From Lachnospiraceae bacterium UBA3632 (lineage in GTDB: Bacteria; Bacillota; Clostridia; Lachnospirales; Lachnospiraceae), in assembly GCA_002373975.1 (NCBI GenBank), contig DFKZ01000041.1, forward strand, positions 945 to 21,049: a DNA stretch of 20,105 bases, given 5' to 3'. Position 1 is the first letter of the stretch; the number at the start of each line of letters is the position of its first letter. Of the stretch, positions 7,129 through 14,981 are shown piece after piece. The position numbers and the translations under genes were made by a program. The notes beneath the pieces are model-generated. The model ran no database searches, was not told the origin of the DNA, and worked only from the letters and a program-made list of their open reading frames with translations.

Positions 7129-7998
7129 TTAGTTGGTCTTTACGCCAAGGCCTGTGATGTGGGGGTTAGCACCCTCATACCAGTAAAGGAAACCTTCGCA
7201 ATCGATAACATCGCCAACATTGAGGCCTTCTACTGCAGCGTATACATCACTATCATTTCCGCAAAGATAAGACTCAACGGTGAAGGTGTATACATTGCCC
7301 ATAGAATCCTGAACATCGAAGTAAAGGTCGCTGTTCTCATCATGGCTTCCGGAATTATCATACTTGTAATCGAAAGCATTTCCGGAAGGTCTTGCTACTA
7401 CGGTAAAGCCATTGAAAGCAACTTTCTGGTTCATATAGTTGATAAGATCGTCGGTTCCGAGCTTATCGGTGATATCCTTGGGCTCAGCAATGAAGGTATC
7501 CCCATCATCTACAAACTCATATGTAGCATCGGTGATCTCAATTTCGCCTGACCACTCTGACTTGTAACCGGTAACTTTGATCTTGGTTCCGGGAACAAAC
7601 TTCTCGGCATCTTCCTCAGTTACAGGGAGCTCATAGAGGAAGTATCCTCCGTCCTGATCCTGGGTATAAACGGTAAGCTTGCCATCCCACCATGACTGAT
7701 GAGCCTGAACATAAGTAACGATGGTAACTTCAGACTCAAGAGCAGCCTCTGCGTACTCCTGATAAGTCATAACGCCGTCATCGGTAGTATCTGCAACTTC
7801 CTCAGCCACTTCATCGGCAACATCGCTTACAGTTTCTGCTACATCTTCAACCTGATCCTTAACCTCTTCCACAGTGCTCTCAACAACGTCGTTTACAGCT
7901 TCCTGGACCTTGTCTGCAGCGGGAGCGGTTCCGGTACATCCTGCAAGGCAAAATGCCATAGCAGATGCAAGAACAGCACTTGCAATTCTCTTTTTCAT
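7129..7998 (-). CDS. Lipoprotein with valine-heptad helix and two OB-fold-like domains
   Basis: 289 residues when started at MKKRIASAV. An upstream in-frame ATG at 8034 would add 12 residues, but GAGAGGAG 8 bases before 7998 and the signal peptide position favour the shorter form. A signal peptide ends in the lipobox LAGC (Cys21), so the mature protein is a surface lipoprotein. Residues 31-68 form an acidic helix with valines alternating every 3 and 4 positions, a coiled coil or surface-lying stalk. Two beta-rich domains follow (about 88-165 and 185-289), each with a G-T/D-x-I-x-V/C-x-G element (GTKIKVTG, GDVIDCEG) as in OB-fold proteins of the YgiW/BOF or nucleic-acid-binding type. Trp/Tyr-rich patches (HQSWW, LYWYEG) could bind ligands. 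No catalytic motif is visible. Role unknown. Confidence 0.8.
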   Translation of the reverse strand: MKKRIASAVLASAMAFCLAGCTGTAPAADKVQEAVNDVVESTVEEVKDQVEDVAETVSDVADEVAEEVADTTDDGVMTYQEYAEAALESEVTIVTYVQAHQSWWDGKLTVYTQDQDGGYFLYELPVTEEDAEKFVPGTKIKVTGYKSEWSGEIEITDATYEFVDDGDTFIAEPKDITDKLGTDDLINYMNQKVAFNGFTVVARPSGNAFDYKYDNSGSHDENSDLYFDVQDSMGNVYTFTVESYLCGNDSDVYAAVEGLNVGDVIDCEGFLYWYEGANPHITGLGVKTN

Positions 7999-8015
7999 AA
8001 TAATTTCTCCTCTCT

Positions 8016-8032
8016 GACTGCCGGGTGCAGTC
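8016..8032 (-). promoter_or_regulatory. RBS-proximal hairpin in the lipoprotein leader
   Basis: A perfect inverted repeat, GACTGC-ACCCG-GCAGTC, lies in the roughly 100-nt leader and ends one base before the GAGAGGAG ribosome site. It could protect the mRNA 5' region or modulate translation. No riboswitch class was recognised. Confidence 0.4.
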
Positions 8033-8106
8033 ATAAACCCCGGGAAGCCTTGCTGCGGGCTGTTTCAGCGCTGCGCAAACTGTCCCGATTAAAAAAGAAC
8101 AATTGT

Positions 8107-8134
8107 ATTATAACCTATTTTCCTATAATAGCAA
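8107..8134 (-). promoter_or_regulatory. Sigma-A type promoter of the lipoprotein gene
   Basis: On the minus strand, -35 TTGCTA (8134-8129), 16-base spacer, consensus -10 TATAAT (8112-8107). Transcription would begin near 8100, giving a leader of about 100 nt that contains the hairpin at 8016-8032. Confidence 0.65.
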
Positions 8135-8164
8135 TAGCCACAATATATAAAAATATCGTGGCTA
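8135..8164. terminator. Hairpin downstream of the EAL gene, possible terminator
   Basis: TAGCCAC (8135-8141) pairs with GTGGCTA (8158-8164), and an inner ATAT/ATAT extends the stem with one A-C mismatch. It lies 55 bp past the EAL gene stop and directly abuts the -35 box of the lipoprotein promoter. No long T tract follows on the minus strand, so the terminator role is uncertain. It may be a processing or attenuation hairpin. Confidence 0.4.
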
Positions 8165-8218
8165 CTGAGTTTCGTTTTGTTAAATAATTATCCAAGTCGG
8201 GATGATACCGCCGGATCA

Positions 8219-10345
8219 TCAGTCGTAGACCACCTTATGCTTGTAGGGATATCCGTTGATAATAAAGCGGTTCTTACCATGGCGGATATGTATATTCTCA
8301 TCCTTTGCATAAGTATCTCTCTGGCAGGCAGTGTTGATGTCAACTCCCGTATCGGAATCCTCGATATAGATGATCGTATCACAGTCGGCATCACTGCTTC
8401 CGAAAGCCAGAGCATGGGATCCGCTGCCGGTGAGCCTTACGGATGCTCTATCCTGATGATAGATCGTCTCGCCGTGAAGTGCTGCGATGGCAGTGATATA
8501 ATCGCCTCTCATATCACAGTAGATGCTGGTATCATAGAAATGTATGTCGCACTGCTCTCCGTTAAGAGTACCGTATCCGACCACTTCCGTTCCTTCAATG
8601 CTGCATTTAACGGAAGAATTGGTGGCAGATATCTTTGCTTTATTATCTACCGATCCGATTCCTACGCCCTTTGTAACCGCAAGCTCTATCTCAAATTCGC
8701 AGTTGCTGATATGAATGCTCTGATCGCTGTAAAAGCTTCCGACTCCCACTCCTTCGCCGCAGTTGAGGGCCAGATTATACTTTCCTCTGTTGAGGGCTAT
8801 CTTTCCGCCCTTGCCTGAGCCTATACATACGCCGTTATTGCCCTTAGTCTCTATGGCAATAACTCCGTCCTGCTCAAATACAAGATCGCCGTTACCGCTC
8901 TCGAGATCATTTCCGATACCGTAAGGGCAAACACCGTCAAGAAATATATTGAGATTACCGGCGCCTTCAATCTTAAGCTTTGAGCTTTCCGGAACGAGTA
9001 TTCCGCCTTTTTCAAAGTGGTTATCACCCTTAAGGATAAAGGTTACGTCGCAGTTTTCTCCTATGGCTACGCAGGGCTTTCCCTGCTCACCCACAAGGTT
9101 TACATTCTCGAGGGTGATTCGTCCTTTGTAATTGGACTTGATCTCCATATATGCATTTATTTTAAGCTTTCTGTATCCGGAAATAACGATATCCTCAAGC
9201 TCAGTTCCTTCATTTCCGATCATGATACAGCTGTAACCTATCTTTTCTATGGAGGAAAGATTGAGGCGTCCCATACCGTCAGGAACGTAGATAGGCTGCT
9301 TTTTGCCAACCTTGTACTCTTCCTGATATCTGCGGATCTCTCTCACGATATCATAATCAAGGGTATCGACTATCTCCTCGGAAGGCCTTGCGGTATAGAA
9401 TCCCTGGATCAGGTCAACGCCCATTCGGATCACCGCGCGCATTTCCTTGGCTGTCTCTACGCCCTCTGCAAGAGCATAGATGTTATTGTCGTGGCAGAAC
9501 TCGATTATCTCGCGCACAAATCTCTGCTTCTTGGGATATTCATCTATATTCTCAAGAAGGCTTCTGTCTATCTTTACATACGAAGGCATGTACTTTAGCA
9601 GATTGATAACATTGGAATAACCCGTTCCGTAATCATCGAGTGCAAGGCCGATTCCCATGCTGTCGTAACGCTTCTTGATGGCGCGAAGTGCAGCATCCTC
9701 TGCCTCTGTCTGCTCCGTGATCTCAACGACCACATGGCCCTTATGCTCTAAAAGTGCTGACTCGATATCAACATAATCATCCGATAAAAGCTTGGCTCCG
9801 GGTATACTGTTGATGAAAACAAGTCTGTCCTTGATCTCATCCGATCTTTCATCTATAGTACCGGTCACATTAATAAAAGTGGCCTTCTCTACATCTCCGA
9901 GCCTGCCCGTCATCTCGGCATACTTAAGAAGCTTATATGGGCTTATGTCGATGCCTTCAAGCGTAGATCTCATAAGCGCTTCGTATGCAAATATCTCTCC
10001 GGTCTCGGCGCTTATGATAGGCTGAAAATGATAGGTGAGAAGATTGCCGTCAAGGATCTTGTTAACGGCGGCGAGCTCTTCTTTCTCAACATCAGAAAGA
10101 GACTCTGTTCCGGGTACCACGGTTTTATATTCTTTATTGATGTTCTTTCCCGCACAGACGATTCCGCCCGTTATGATCCTTCTTAAGATACCTGCGGCTT
10201 CTTCGTCGGTCAGACGCTCTACAGGGGGAAGTACCATGCTTTCGCATCCGTGATTTTTGATTTTTTCGGACAGCTCACTTAAGAGGGCATTCTCCTCTTC
10301 AGCTGTTTCCTTATCGACCAGAATAGCAAATACTTTACTTTCCAT
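8219..10345 (-). CDS. EAL-domain c-di-GMP phosphodiesterase with beta-helix-like C-terminal half
   Basis: 708 residues, with no signal peptide or membrane helix, so cytoplasmic. Residues 1-95 are an unassigned region. Residues 100-330 are an EAL domain with all expected catalytic residues: E122 in YEALMR, N179 in FIN, E208 in EITE, D237-D238 in DDYGTGYS, K258 in VKIDRS, E294 and E297 in AEGVET, and Q314 in QGFY. It is therefore probably an active c-di-GMP hydrolase (to pGpG). From about 365 to 665 there are short beta-strand repeats of about 25-30 residues with recurring glycine turns (GVCIGSG, GVGVGS, GVGIGS, VVGYGT, ALAFGS). This resembles right-handed beta-helix or carbohydrate-binding repeat domains that are normally secreted. 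The start has GGGAGAA. It follows the solute-binding protein gene by 49 bp with no terminator, so it is the last gene of the transporter operon. Confidence 0.88.
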   Translation of the reverse strand: MESKVFAILVDKETAEEENALLSELSEKIKNHGCESMVLPPVERLTDEEAAGILRRIITGGIVCAGKNINKEYKTVVPGTESLSDVEKEELAAVNKILDGNLLTYHFQPIISAETGEIFAYEALMRSTLEGIDISPYKLLKYAEMTGRLGDVEKATFINVTGTIDERSDEIKDRLVFINSIPGAKLLSDDYVDIESALLEHKGHVVVEITEQTEAEDAALRAIKKRYDSMGIGLALDDYGTGYSNVINLLKYMPSYVKIDRSLLENIDEYPKKQRFVREIIEFCHDNNIYALAEGVETAKEMRAVIRMGVDLIQGFYTARPSEEIVDTLDYDIVREIRRYQEEYKVGKKQPIYVPDGMGRLNLSSIEKIGYSCIMIGNEGTELEDIVISGYRKLKINAYMEIKSNYKGRITLENVNLVGEQGKPCVAIGENCDVTFILKGDNHFEKGGILVPESSKLKIEGAGNLNIFLDGVCPYGIGNDLESGNGDLVFEQDGVIAIETKGNNGVCIGSGKGGKIALNRGKYNLALNCGEGVGVGSFYSDQSIHISNCEFEIELAVTKGVGIGSVDNKAKISATNSSVKCSIEGTEVVGYGTLNGEQCDIHFYDTSIYCDMRGDYITAIAALHGETIYHQDRASVRLTGSGSHALAFGSSDADCDTIIYIEDSDTGVDINTACQRDTYAKDENIHIRHGKNRFIINGYPYKHKVVYD

Positions 10346-10394
10346 CCCGTTCTCCCAATAATACTTCCCGTTTACCTGGTTGGTTATTGCCTTC

Positions 10395-12014
10395 TTACTT
10401 CTTTTTCGTGCGTCTTTTCTTTATCTCGACATATAAGAGATATAAAAGGATGAGGGTCCATACGGCTCCCAGCGAGATGATCAGCGCCTTTGCTCCCGAA
10501 GGGAGGGGCCCCAGATCTGCCTTTGAAGCATTTGACGGATCAATAGATGCTCCCAGCTGATCCAGTCTGTACAACGCCTCTATATCATCATACAACTTTT
10601 TTACGTATTCGTCATCTACTGTCTGACTTCTTCTTACGGATTTTGTGGTATTTTCTATAAGCTGTCCGGCTGCGTCCCTCACAGATGCAGAGCCGTTAAA
10701 CACAGGCGTGATAAAGGTTTTGTCGATATTATCAAGAAGCATTTTGGTGGCATCTATCTTGATATAGTAATACTTATCGTTATCCTCTCCTCTTCTTGCC
10801 AGATAATCCTTATACTCCTCGCTCTGCTGTGCCTTCAGCGTAACCGGCACGTATCCTTCCGTTTCGGCATAGGCTATCTGAGTGTCATTTGAGAGAAGGT
10901 ACTGCGTAAAGAGCCATGATGCAAGCACTTCCTGAGGATCGTCCTTATTAAAGATACATATGGAAGGCCCCTGGGAGATCATCTTCGGATCGGAAGGATC
11001 CATCTGTGGGATCTTTCTGACCACCACTTCGATATCACTCTCAATATCATCCGCGCATATATCGGAAAGCGGTGCCTGCGGTCCCATCCAGGTGGCTCCG
11101 GCGGTTGAATCTATGGCGAAGATACATTGGCCCGCATTCAGAAAATTGGCCGGATAACTTGATATCTTAAAGGTCGAAAACGATCCCTTCTTTACATGCT
11201 CCGCAATATCCAGAAGGATTCCCTTTGTGTCGTCGTTAAAAAGGAGCACCTTTCCGTAATCCGTGGTGTATTCGGCACCTTTTTGGCGCAGCATCTGGAT
11301 CATCATATTGTCGGTGGACTTATAGATAAACGGTATCATTACATTCTGACCGCTCACCTTATAGTTTCCGCTTTCATCCTTTTCCGTAGCCGCATCGGCC
11401 ACTTCCCAGATAAAGTCCCAAGTGATCTCATCCGGAAGCTCATATCCCAGCTTTTCGACATAGGTCTTGTTGACGTATAAAGCCTCTGTAGATCGCATAT
11501 AGGGAACTGCGTAAAGCGCTCCTCCGATACGGCATTCATCAAGATATTTTGTTACAACCTCGTCACGGGTGGGAGCATCGAATTTAACCTCACTGCCTCC
11601 GAGTCCGTACCGCTTATCATCGATCAGATCGCCGAGAGCAAGTACCTGGTTTGTTCCCGTCAGATATGTCGCAATATGATCGGGATAAGTGATGCACACA
11701 TTCGGTGTGGTTCCCGTTGAAATATTGGTGATAACATCATTATAGATCTTGCCGTAATCCGTATAAAACCTGATGTTTACGGTCACGTTCGGATATATTT
11801 TTGAAAAATCATCCGCGGCCTTTTTGTAAATATCTGTCTGAGCTTTGTTGGTATCATTCTTTGCCCAGAAAACTATTTCAATCTTTTTTGATTCGTCAAA
11901 CTGCTCCGGAAGCTCGAAGGCTGATTTTTCTTTGGACCCGTGGCATCCCGTCAGCATTAACCCGCAGGCTAAAAATGCCGCAGCGGCGTATGCTATTTTT
12001 TTTAAAGCGATCAT
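10395..12014 (-). CDS. ABC transporter solute-binding lipoprotein with C-terminal membrane helix
   Basis: 539 residues. An N-terminal signal peptide ends in the lipobox LTGC (Cys24). The body (about 45-480) has the features of carbohydrate-type extracellular solute-binding proteins (family 1): KIEIVFWAKNDTN, YPNVTVNIRFYTDYGKIYNDV, VPYMRSTEALYVNKTYVEKLGYE, and DPQEVLASWLFTQYLLS. Unusually, residues 510-529 form a hydrophobic helix followed by a basic cytoplasmic-type tail (EIKKRRTKKK). The mature protein would then be held by both an N-terminal lipid and a C-terminal transmembrane helix. The start codon overlaps the MalG-like permease stop by 4 bases (ATGA), and AGGGGG lies 9 bases upstream. 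It binds the substrate for the two permeases upstream; the substrate is unknown, probably a sugar or oligosaccharide. Confidence 0.9.
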   Translation of the reverse strand: MIALKKIAYAAAAFLACGLMLTGCHGSKEKSAFELPEQFDESKKIEIVFWAKNDTNKAQTDIYKKAADDFSKIYPNVTVNIRFYTDYGKIYNDVITNISTGTTPNVCITYPDHIATYLTGTNQVLALGDLIDDKRYGLGGSEVKFDAPTRDEVVTKYLDECRIGGALYAVPYMRSTEALYVNKTYVEKLGYELPDEITWDFIWEVADAATEKDESGNYKVSGQNVMIPFIYKSTDNMMIQMLRQKGAEYTTDYGKVLLFNDDTKGILLDIAEHVKKGSFSTFKISSYPANFLNAGQCIFAIDSTAGATWMGPQAPLSDICADDIESDIEVVVRKIPQMDPSDPKMISQGPSICIFNKDDPQEVLASWLFTQYLLSNDTQIAYAETEGYVPVTLKAQQSEEYKDYLARRGEDNDKYYYIKIDATKMLLDNIDKTFITPVFNGSASVRDAAGQLIENTTKSVRRSQTVDDEYVKKLYDDIEALYRLDQLGASIDPSNASKADLGPLPSGAKALIISLGAVWTLILLYLLYVEIKKRRTKKK

Positions 12015-12886
12015 CCCTTTGTACCCCCTCTCGATACTCCGGACATAACCGTCTTTCTGAACACCAGGAACAGCACGATAAGAGGCAGGGAGATAACCAC
12101 CACGGCAGCCATCATCGCAGGGATATTCTCTCTTCCGAAGCCGTTTTCCCTGATCTCCTGAATGCCGTTCGACACAAGGAAGAAATTGGGATCATCCGTA
12201 ATCAGCCTGGGCCATACATAAGAGTTCCAGCACTCTATTACTTTAAGTATGATTATCGTAACGATGGTGGGCCTTGCTATGGGGACCATCACCTTGTAAA
12301 GATACTTAAAATCGCTGGTGCCGTCCACCTTTGCGGCGTAGTAAAGATTATCCGGTATGGCTTCAAAATTCTCCTTCAGCAGATAAATGTAAAACACCGA
12401 TGCCACCGATGGAAGTATCAGGCCCGGGAAGCTGTTTCTCAGATCAAGATTGGTGATGGTCACAAAATTGGTGATTATAACAAGCTCATTAGGGATCATC
12501 ATAAGAGCAAGGAAAAGGATAAAGATTATATTCTTTCCGGTGAACTTAAGCCTTGCAAACGCAAATGCCGCAAGTATGGTAACGATCAGCATCACGGTGG
12601 TGGTAACGATCGTAAAGAGCGCGGTGTTAAGCAGATATCTTCCGAGAGATACCGTTGTGAATGCATCGATATAATTCTGAAAAGTCGGTGAAGCTATATA
12701 AAACTTCGGAACAAATTCCGAGTTATATGAACTGTAACTCTTAAAGGATGTAAGTATCATCCAGTAAAAAGGAAAAAGAACAATAAGCCCCCATAATGCA
12801 AGCAGTATGTAGGTTATTGTCCTGGATATTATTCTTTTTACGATGATGTCTTTTCCGAGATCGTTATAGTCTGTGTTGTTTTCCAT
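12011..12886 (-). CDS. Carbohydrate ABC transporter permease, MalG-like
   Basis: 291 residues with six predicted transmembrane helices (first at about 26-48, last at about 260-280). It forms the channel together with the MalF-like permease and belongs to the CUT1 sugar-uptake type. The N-terminus (ITYILLALWGLIVLFPFYWM followed by ILTSFKS) is typical of MalG permeases. The cytoplasmic coupling loop is present as YYAAKVDGTSDFKYLYKVMVPIARP; the Glu of the usual EAA motif is Tyr here. It starts 41 bp after the MalF-like gene with a weak AGG site and overlaps the solute-binding protein gene by 4 bases, so it is clearly in the same operon. Confidence 0.92.
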   Translation of the reverse strand: MENNTDYNDLGKDIIVKRIISRTITYILLALWGLIVLFPFYWMILTSFKSYSSYNSEFVPKFYIASPTFQNYIDAFTTVSLGRYLLNTALFTIVTTTVMLIVTILAAFAFARLKFTGKNIIFILFLALMMIPNELVIITNFVTITNLDLRNSFPGLILPSVASVFYIYLLKENFEAIPDNLYYAAKVDGTSDFKYLYKVMVPIARPTIVTIIILKVIECWNSYVWPRLITDDPNFFLVSNGIQEIRENGFGRENIPAMMAAVVVISLPLIVLFLVFRKTVMSGVSRGGTKG

Positions 12887-12927
12887 ATCTTTTGCCTGTA
12901 TCGGACATGCTATGCAGCAGTCCGGAT

Positions 12928-13833
12928 CTATTCAACGTACCTGAGCCTGCGATTGCGCACAAGCATGTTGATGACCGTGATTGTAAGCACTATCGCAAAC
13001 AGGATGATCGCTGCCGCCGATGCATAGGAAGGATATCCGCCGCTGTCACCGTACAGCATATCGTAAACGTATCCTACTATAGTGTTCATTTCGGCCACAT
13101 TAAGGTCCGTTCCGAACAGTGCCACCGCATCGCTGTAAGCTTTGAATGCACCGATGAATCCCGTGATTACCAGATAAAAGATCATAGGTGAGATCATCGG
13201 AAGCGTAATGCGGAAAAATATCCTGTGAGGCGGCGTTCCATCCACACGTGCGGCGCTGTAATAAACCGGATTGACGCTGGCAAGCGAGCTTGTAAGCACC
13301 AGCACCTTAAAGGGCATTACTATCCAGACGGTGTAAATACAGAGCACCATCATCTTGGCCCAGTAAGGACCCTCGATAAAGTCGACGGAATTACCTCCGA
13401 AAGCCTTGATCAGGAAATTTATCATACCATCGGTGTAAGCAGTCTTTTTGAAAAGTATCATAAATACAAGGCCAACAGCCAGAGTATTTGTCACATAAGG
13501 AAGAAAATAAATCGTCTGGAAAAGCTCTTTAAGCTTGGTGATGGTATTTAATCCCAGCGATATAAGAAGCGAAAGTATTGTTGATGTGGGAACTGTAATA
13601 GCCACAAGTATCAGTGTGTTCTTAAGTGCCTGCAGAAAATATGGGTCATGAAGCACATAGGAATAGTTGAATCCGCCGATACCGAAAGATGTCTGTGAAG
13701 CGGAATTATAGCCCTCCTCAAATGAATAGACAAATACGTCTATCAGAGGATAGACCATGAACACTCCCAGGAACAAAACCGCCGGAAGCAGATATAATAA
13801 AGCTTTTAAATTATTCTTTGCAGTTGATCCCAT
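12928..13833 (-). CDS. Carbohydrate ABC transporter permease, MalF-like
   Basis: 301 residues with six predicted transmembrane helices, starting with LLYLLPAVLFLGVFMVYPLI (13-32), the usual opening of MalF/UgpA-type permeases. It lacks the extra large periplasmic insertion of enteric MalF, as is normal in Firmicutes. The coupling loop reads YYSAARVDGTPPHRIFFRITLPMISP; the conserved Glu of EAA is replaced by Ser. It begins 20 bp after the ATPase gene with an AGGA site about 11 bases from the ATG. It pairs with the MalG-like permease; the substrate is not deducible from the sequence. Confidence 0.92.
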   Translation of the reverse strand: MGSTAKNNLKALLYLLPAVLFLGVFMVYPLIDVFVYSFEEGYNSASQTSFGIGGFNYSYVLHDPYFLQALKNTLILVAITVPTSTILSLLISLGLNTITKLKELFQTIYFLPYVTNTLAVGLVFMILFKKTAYTDGMINFLIKAFGGNSVDFIEGPYWAKMMVLCIYTVWIVMPFKVLVLTSSLASVNPVYYSAARVDGTPPHRIFFRITLPMISPMIFYLVITGFIGAFKAYSDAVALFGTDLNVAEMNTIVGYVYDMLYGDSGGYPSYASAAAIILFAIVLTITVINMLVRNRRLRYVE

Positions 13834-13853
13834 TCCAGTTAACGATCCTGTCT

Positions 13854-14945
13854 TTAAAATAATCTCTCTTCGCTCTTATCGTCGAATAAAAATACCTTTG
13901 AAGGATTAAGGTTAAAGCTTACCGTACTCTTTGTCGTATCTATGAGATTCTCGGAGCTTACGATGGCGCGGATCATTCCGCTCTGGGAAAGATCGCTCTT
14001 GCAGATCACGCTTATATCACGGCCAAGTATCTCCACTCTTTCGAGCTCGGCGCTGAAAGCTCCGTCGTCTGCCGGCTTAAAGCCTTCCGGCCTTATTCCG
14101 ACATAAACCTTTCCGTCTCTTACGCCCTTTACATCCAGCACTTCTTCTTTCCCTATCACGAGCTTTCCGGCTTTAACCTCACCCTCAAACACGTTTATCT
14201 GGGGCATTCCGAGGAATTTGGCTACAAACAGATTCTTAGGATCATCATACACGCTCTGGGGAGCGCCGGTCTGATGCACAACGCCATCCTTCATTACCAC
14301 GATCTCATCGCAGATACTCATTGCTTCTTCCTGATCGTGTGTAACGAAAATAGTCGTTATCTTCGTCTCTTTCTGGATACGTCTTATCTCTTCTCTTGTC
14401 TGAAGCCTGAGCCTTGCATCGAGGTTTGAAAGCGGCTCGTCAAGAAGAAGTACCTTAGGCATTTTAACAAGTGCTCTTGCTATGGCAACGCGCTGCTGCT
14501 GGCCTCCCGAAAGCTCGGCAGGTCTTCTCTCCATGAGATTTTCTATCTGTACGAGCTTTGCAACATTAAGGGCCGCTGTCTCCATGGCCTGCTTTGTCAT
14601 TTTGTCTTTTCCTTTAAGATTCTGAAGAGGAAAAAGAATATTCTGCCTTACCGTAAGATGGGGATACAGAGCATAATTCTGGAAAACAAGACCGATCCCT
14701 CTGTTCTCCGGAGGGATCTTTGTGACATCATCATCTCCGAAATATATCTTTCCCACTGTAGGCTTTTCAAGCCCGCTTATAAGATTGAGTGTGGTGCTCT
14801 TTCCGCATCCCGAAGGGCCCAGCAGCCCGACAAGCGTACCGTCTTTTACGGTATAATCAAAATCCTTTACCGCAATAACATCTTCAGGGTGCTTTTTATC
14901 GCGGCTGGGAAATTTTTTAGTAAGGTTTTCAAGTACTACTTTCAT
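13854..14945 (-). CDS. Sugar ABC transporter ATP-binding protein (MalK/UgpC/MsmK type)
   Basis: 363 residues. The nucleotide-binding domain (1-235) has Walker A GPSGCGKST (43-51), Q-loop glutamine Q89 in VFQNYALYPH, signature LSGGQQQRVAIARAL (145-159), Walker B LLLDEP with catalytic E170, the D-loop SNLDARLR and the H-loop H203 in VTHDQEEAM. All are intact, so it is an active ATPase. The C-terminal part (about 240-363) is the TOBE-type regulatory domain (VYVGIRPEGF is typical), where MalK-type proteins interact with regulators. Firmicute sugar transporters often share one distant ATPase (MsmX/MsmK), so a dedicated ATPase inside the operon is notable. GGAGAG lies about 7 bases before the ATG. 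It is 36 bp after the gene for the 746-residue protein. Confidence 0.95.
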   Translation of the reverse strand: MKVVLENLTKKFPSRDKKHPEDVIAVKDFDYTVKDGTLVGLLGPSGCGKSTTLNLISGLEKPTVGKIYFGDDDVTKIPPENRGIGLVFQNYALYPHLTVRQNILFPLQNLKGKDKMTKQAMETAALNVAKLVQIENLMERRPAELSGGQQQRVAIARALVKMPKVLLLDEPLSNLDARLRLQTREEIRRIQKETKITTIFVTHDQEEAMSICDEIVVMKDGVVHQTGAPQSVYDDPKNLFVAKFLGMPQINVFEGEVKAGKLVIGKEEVLDVKGVRDGKVYVGIRPEGFKPADDGAFSAELERVEILGRDISVICKSDLSQSGMIRAIVSSENLIDTTKSTVSFNLNPSKVFLFDDKSEERLF

Positions 14946-14981
14946 TTTGATCTCTCCGATCCTGATCTTTACGGATAATTA

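Noticed and set aside
7999..8034. Upstream ATG extending the lipoprotein by 12 residues
   Set aside because: It would bury the signal peptide behind a polar MTAPGSQRGEII stretch and has no ribosome site. The ATG at 7998 follows GAGAGGAG and gives a normal MKKR signal peptide.
7159..8187. Plus-strand open frames opposite the lipoprotein gene
   Set aside because: The minus-strand frame has a lipobox, ribosome site and consensus promoter; the opposite frames have none.
8177..9598. Plus-strand open frames opposite the EAL gene (8177-8818 and 9017-9598)
   Set aside because: The minus strand encodes an intact EAL domain and repeat domain here. The plus-strand translations show no domain logic.
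11801..12691. Plus-strand open frame of 296 codons antisense to the solute-binding protein and MalG-like genes
   Set aside because: Basic, His/Lys-rich, low-complexity translation without any family pattern. It is fully opposite two clear genes with ribosome sites and an ATGA overlap.
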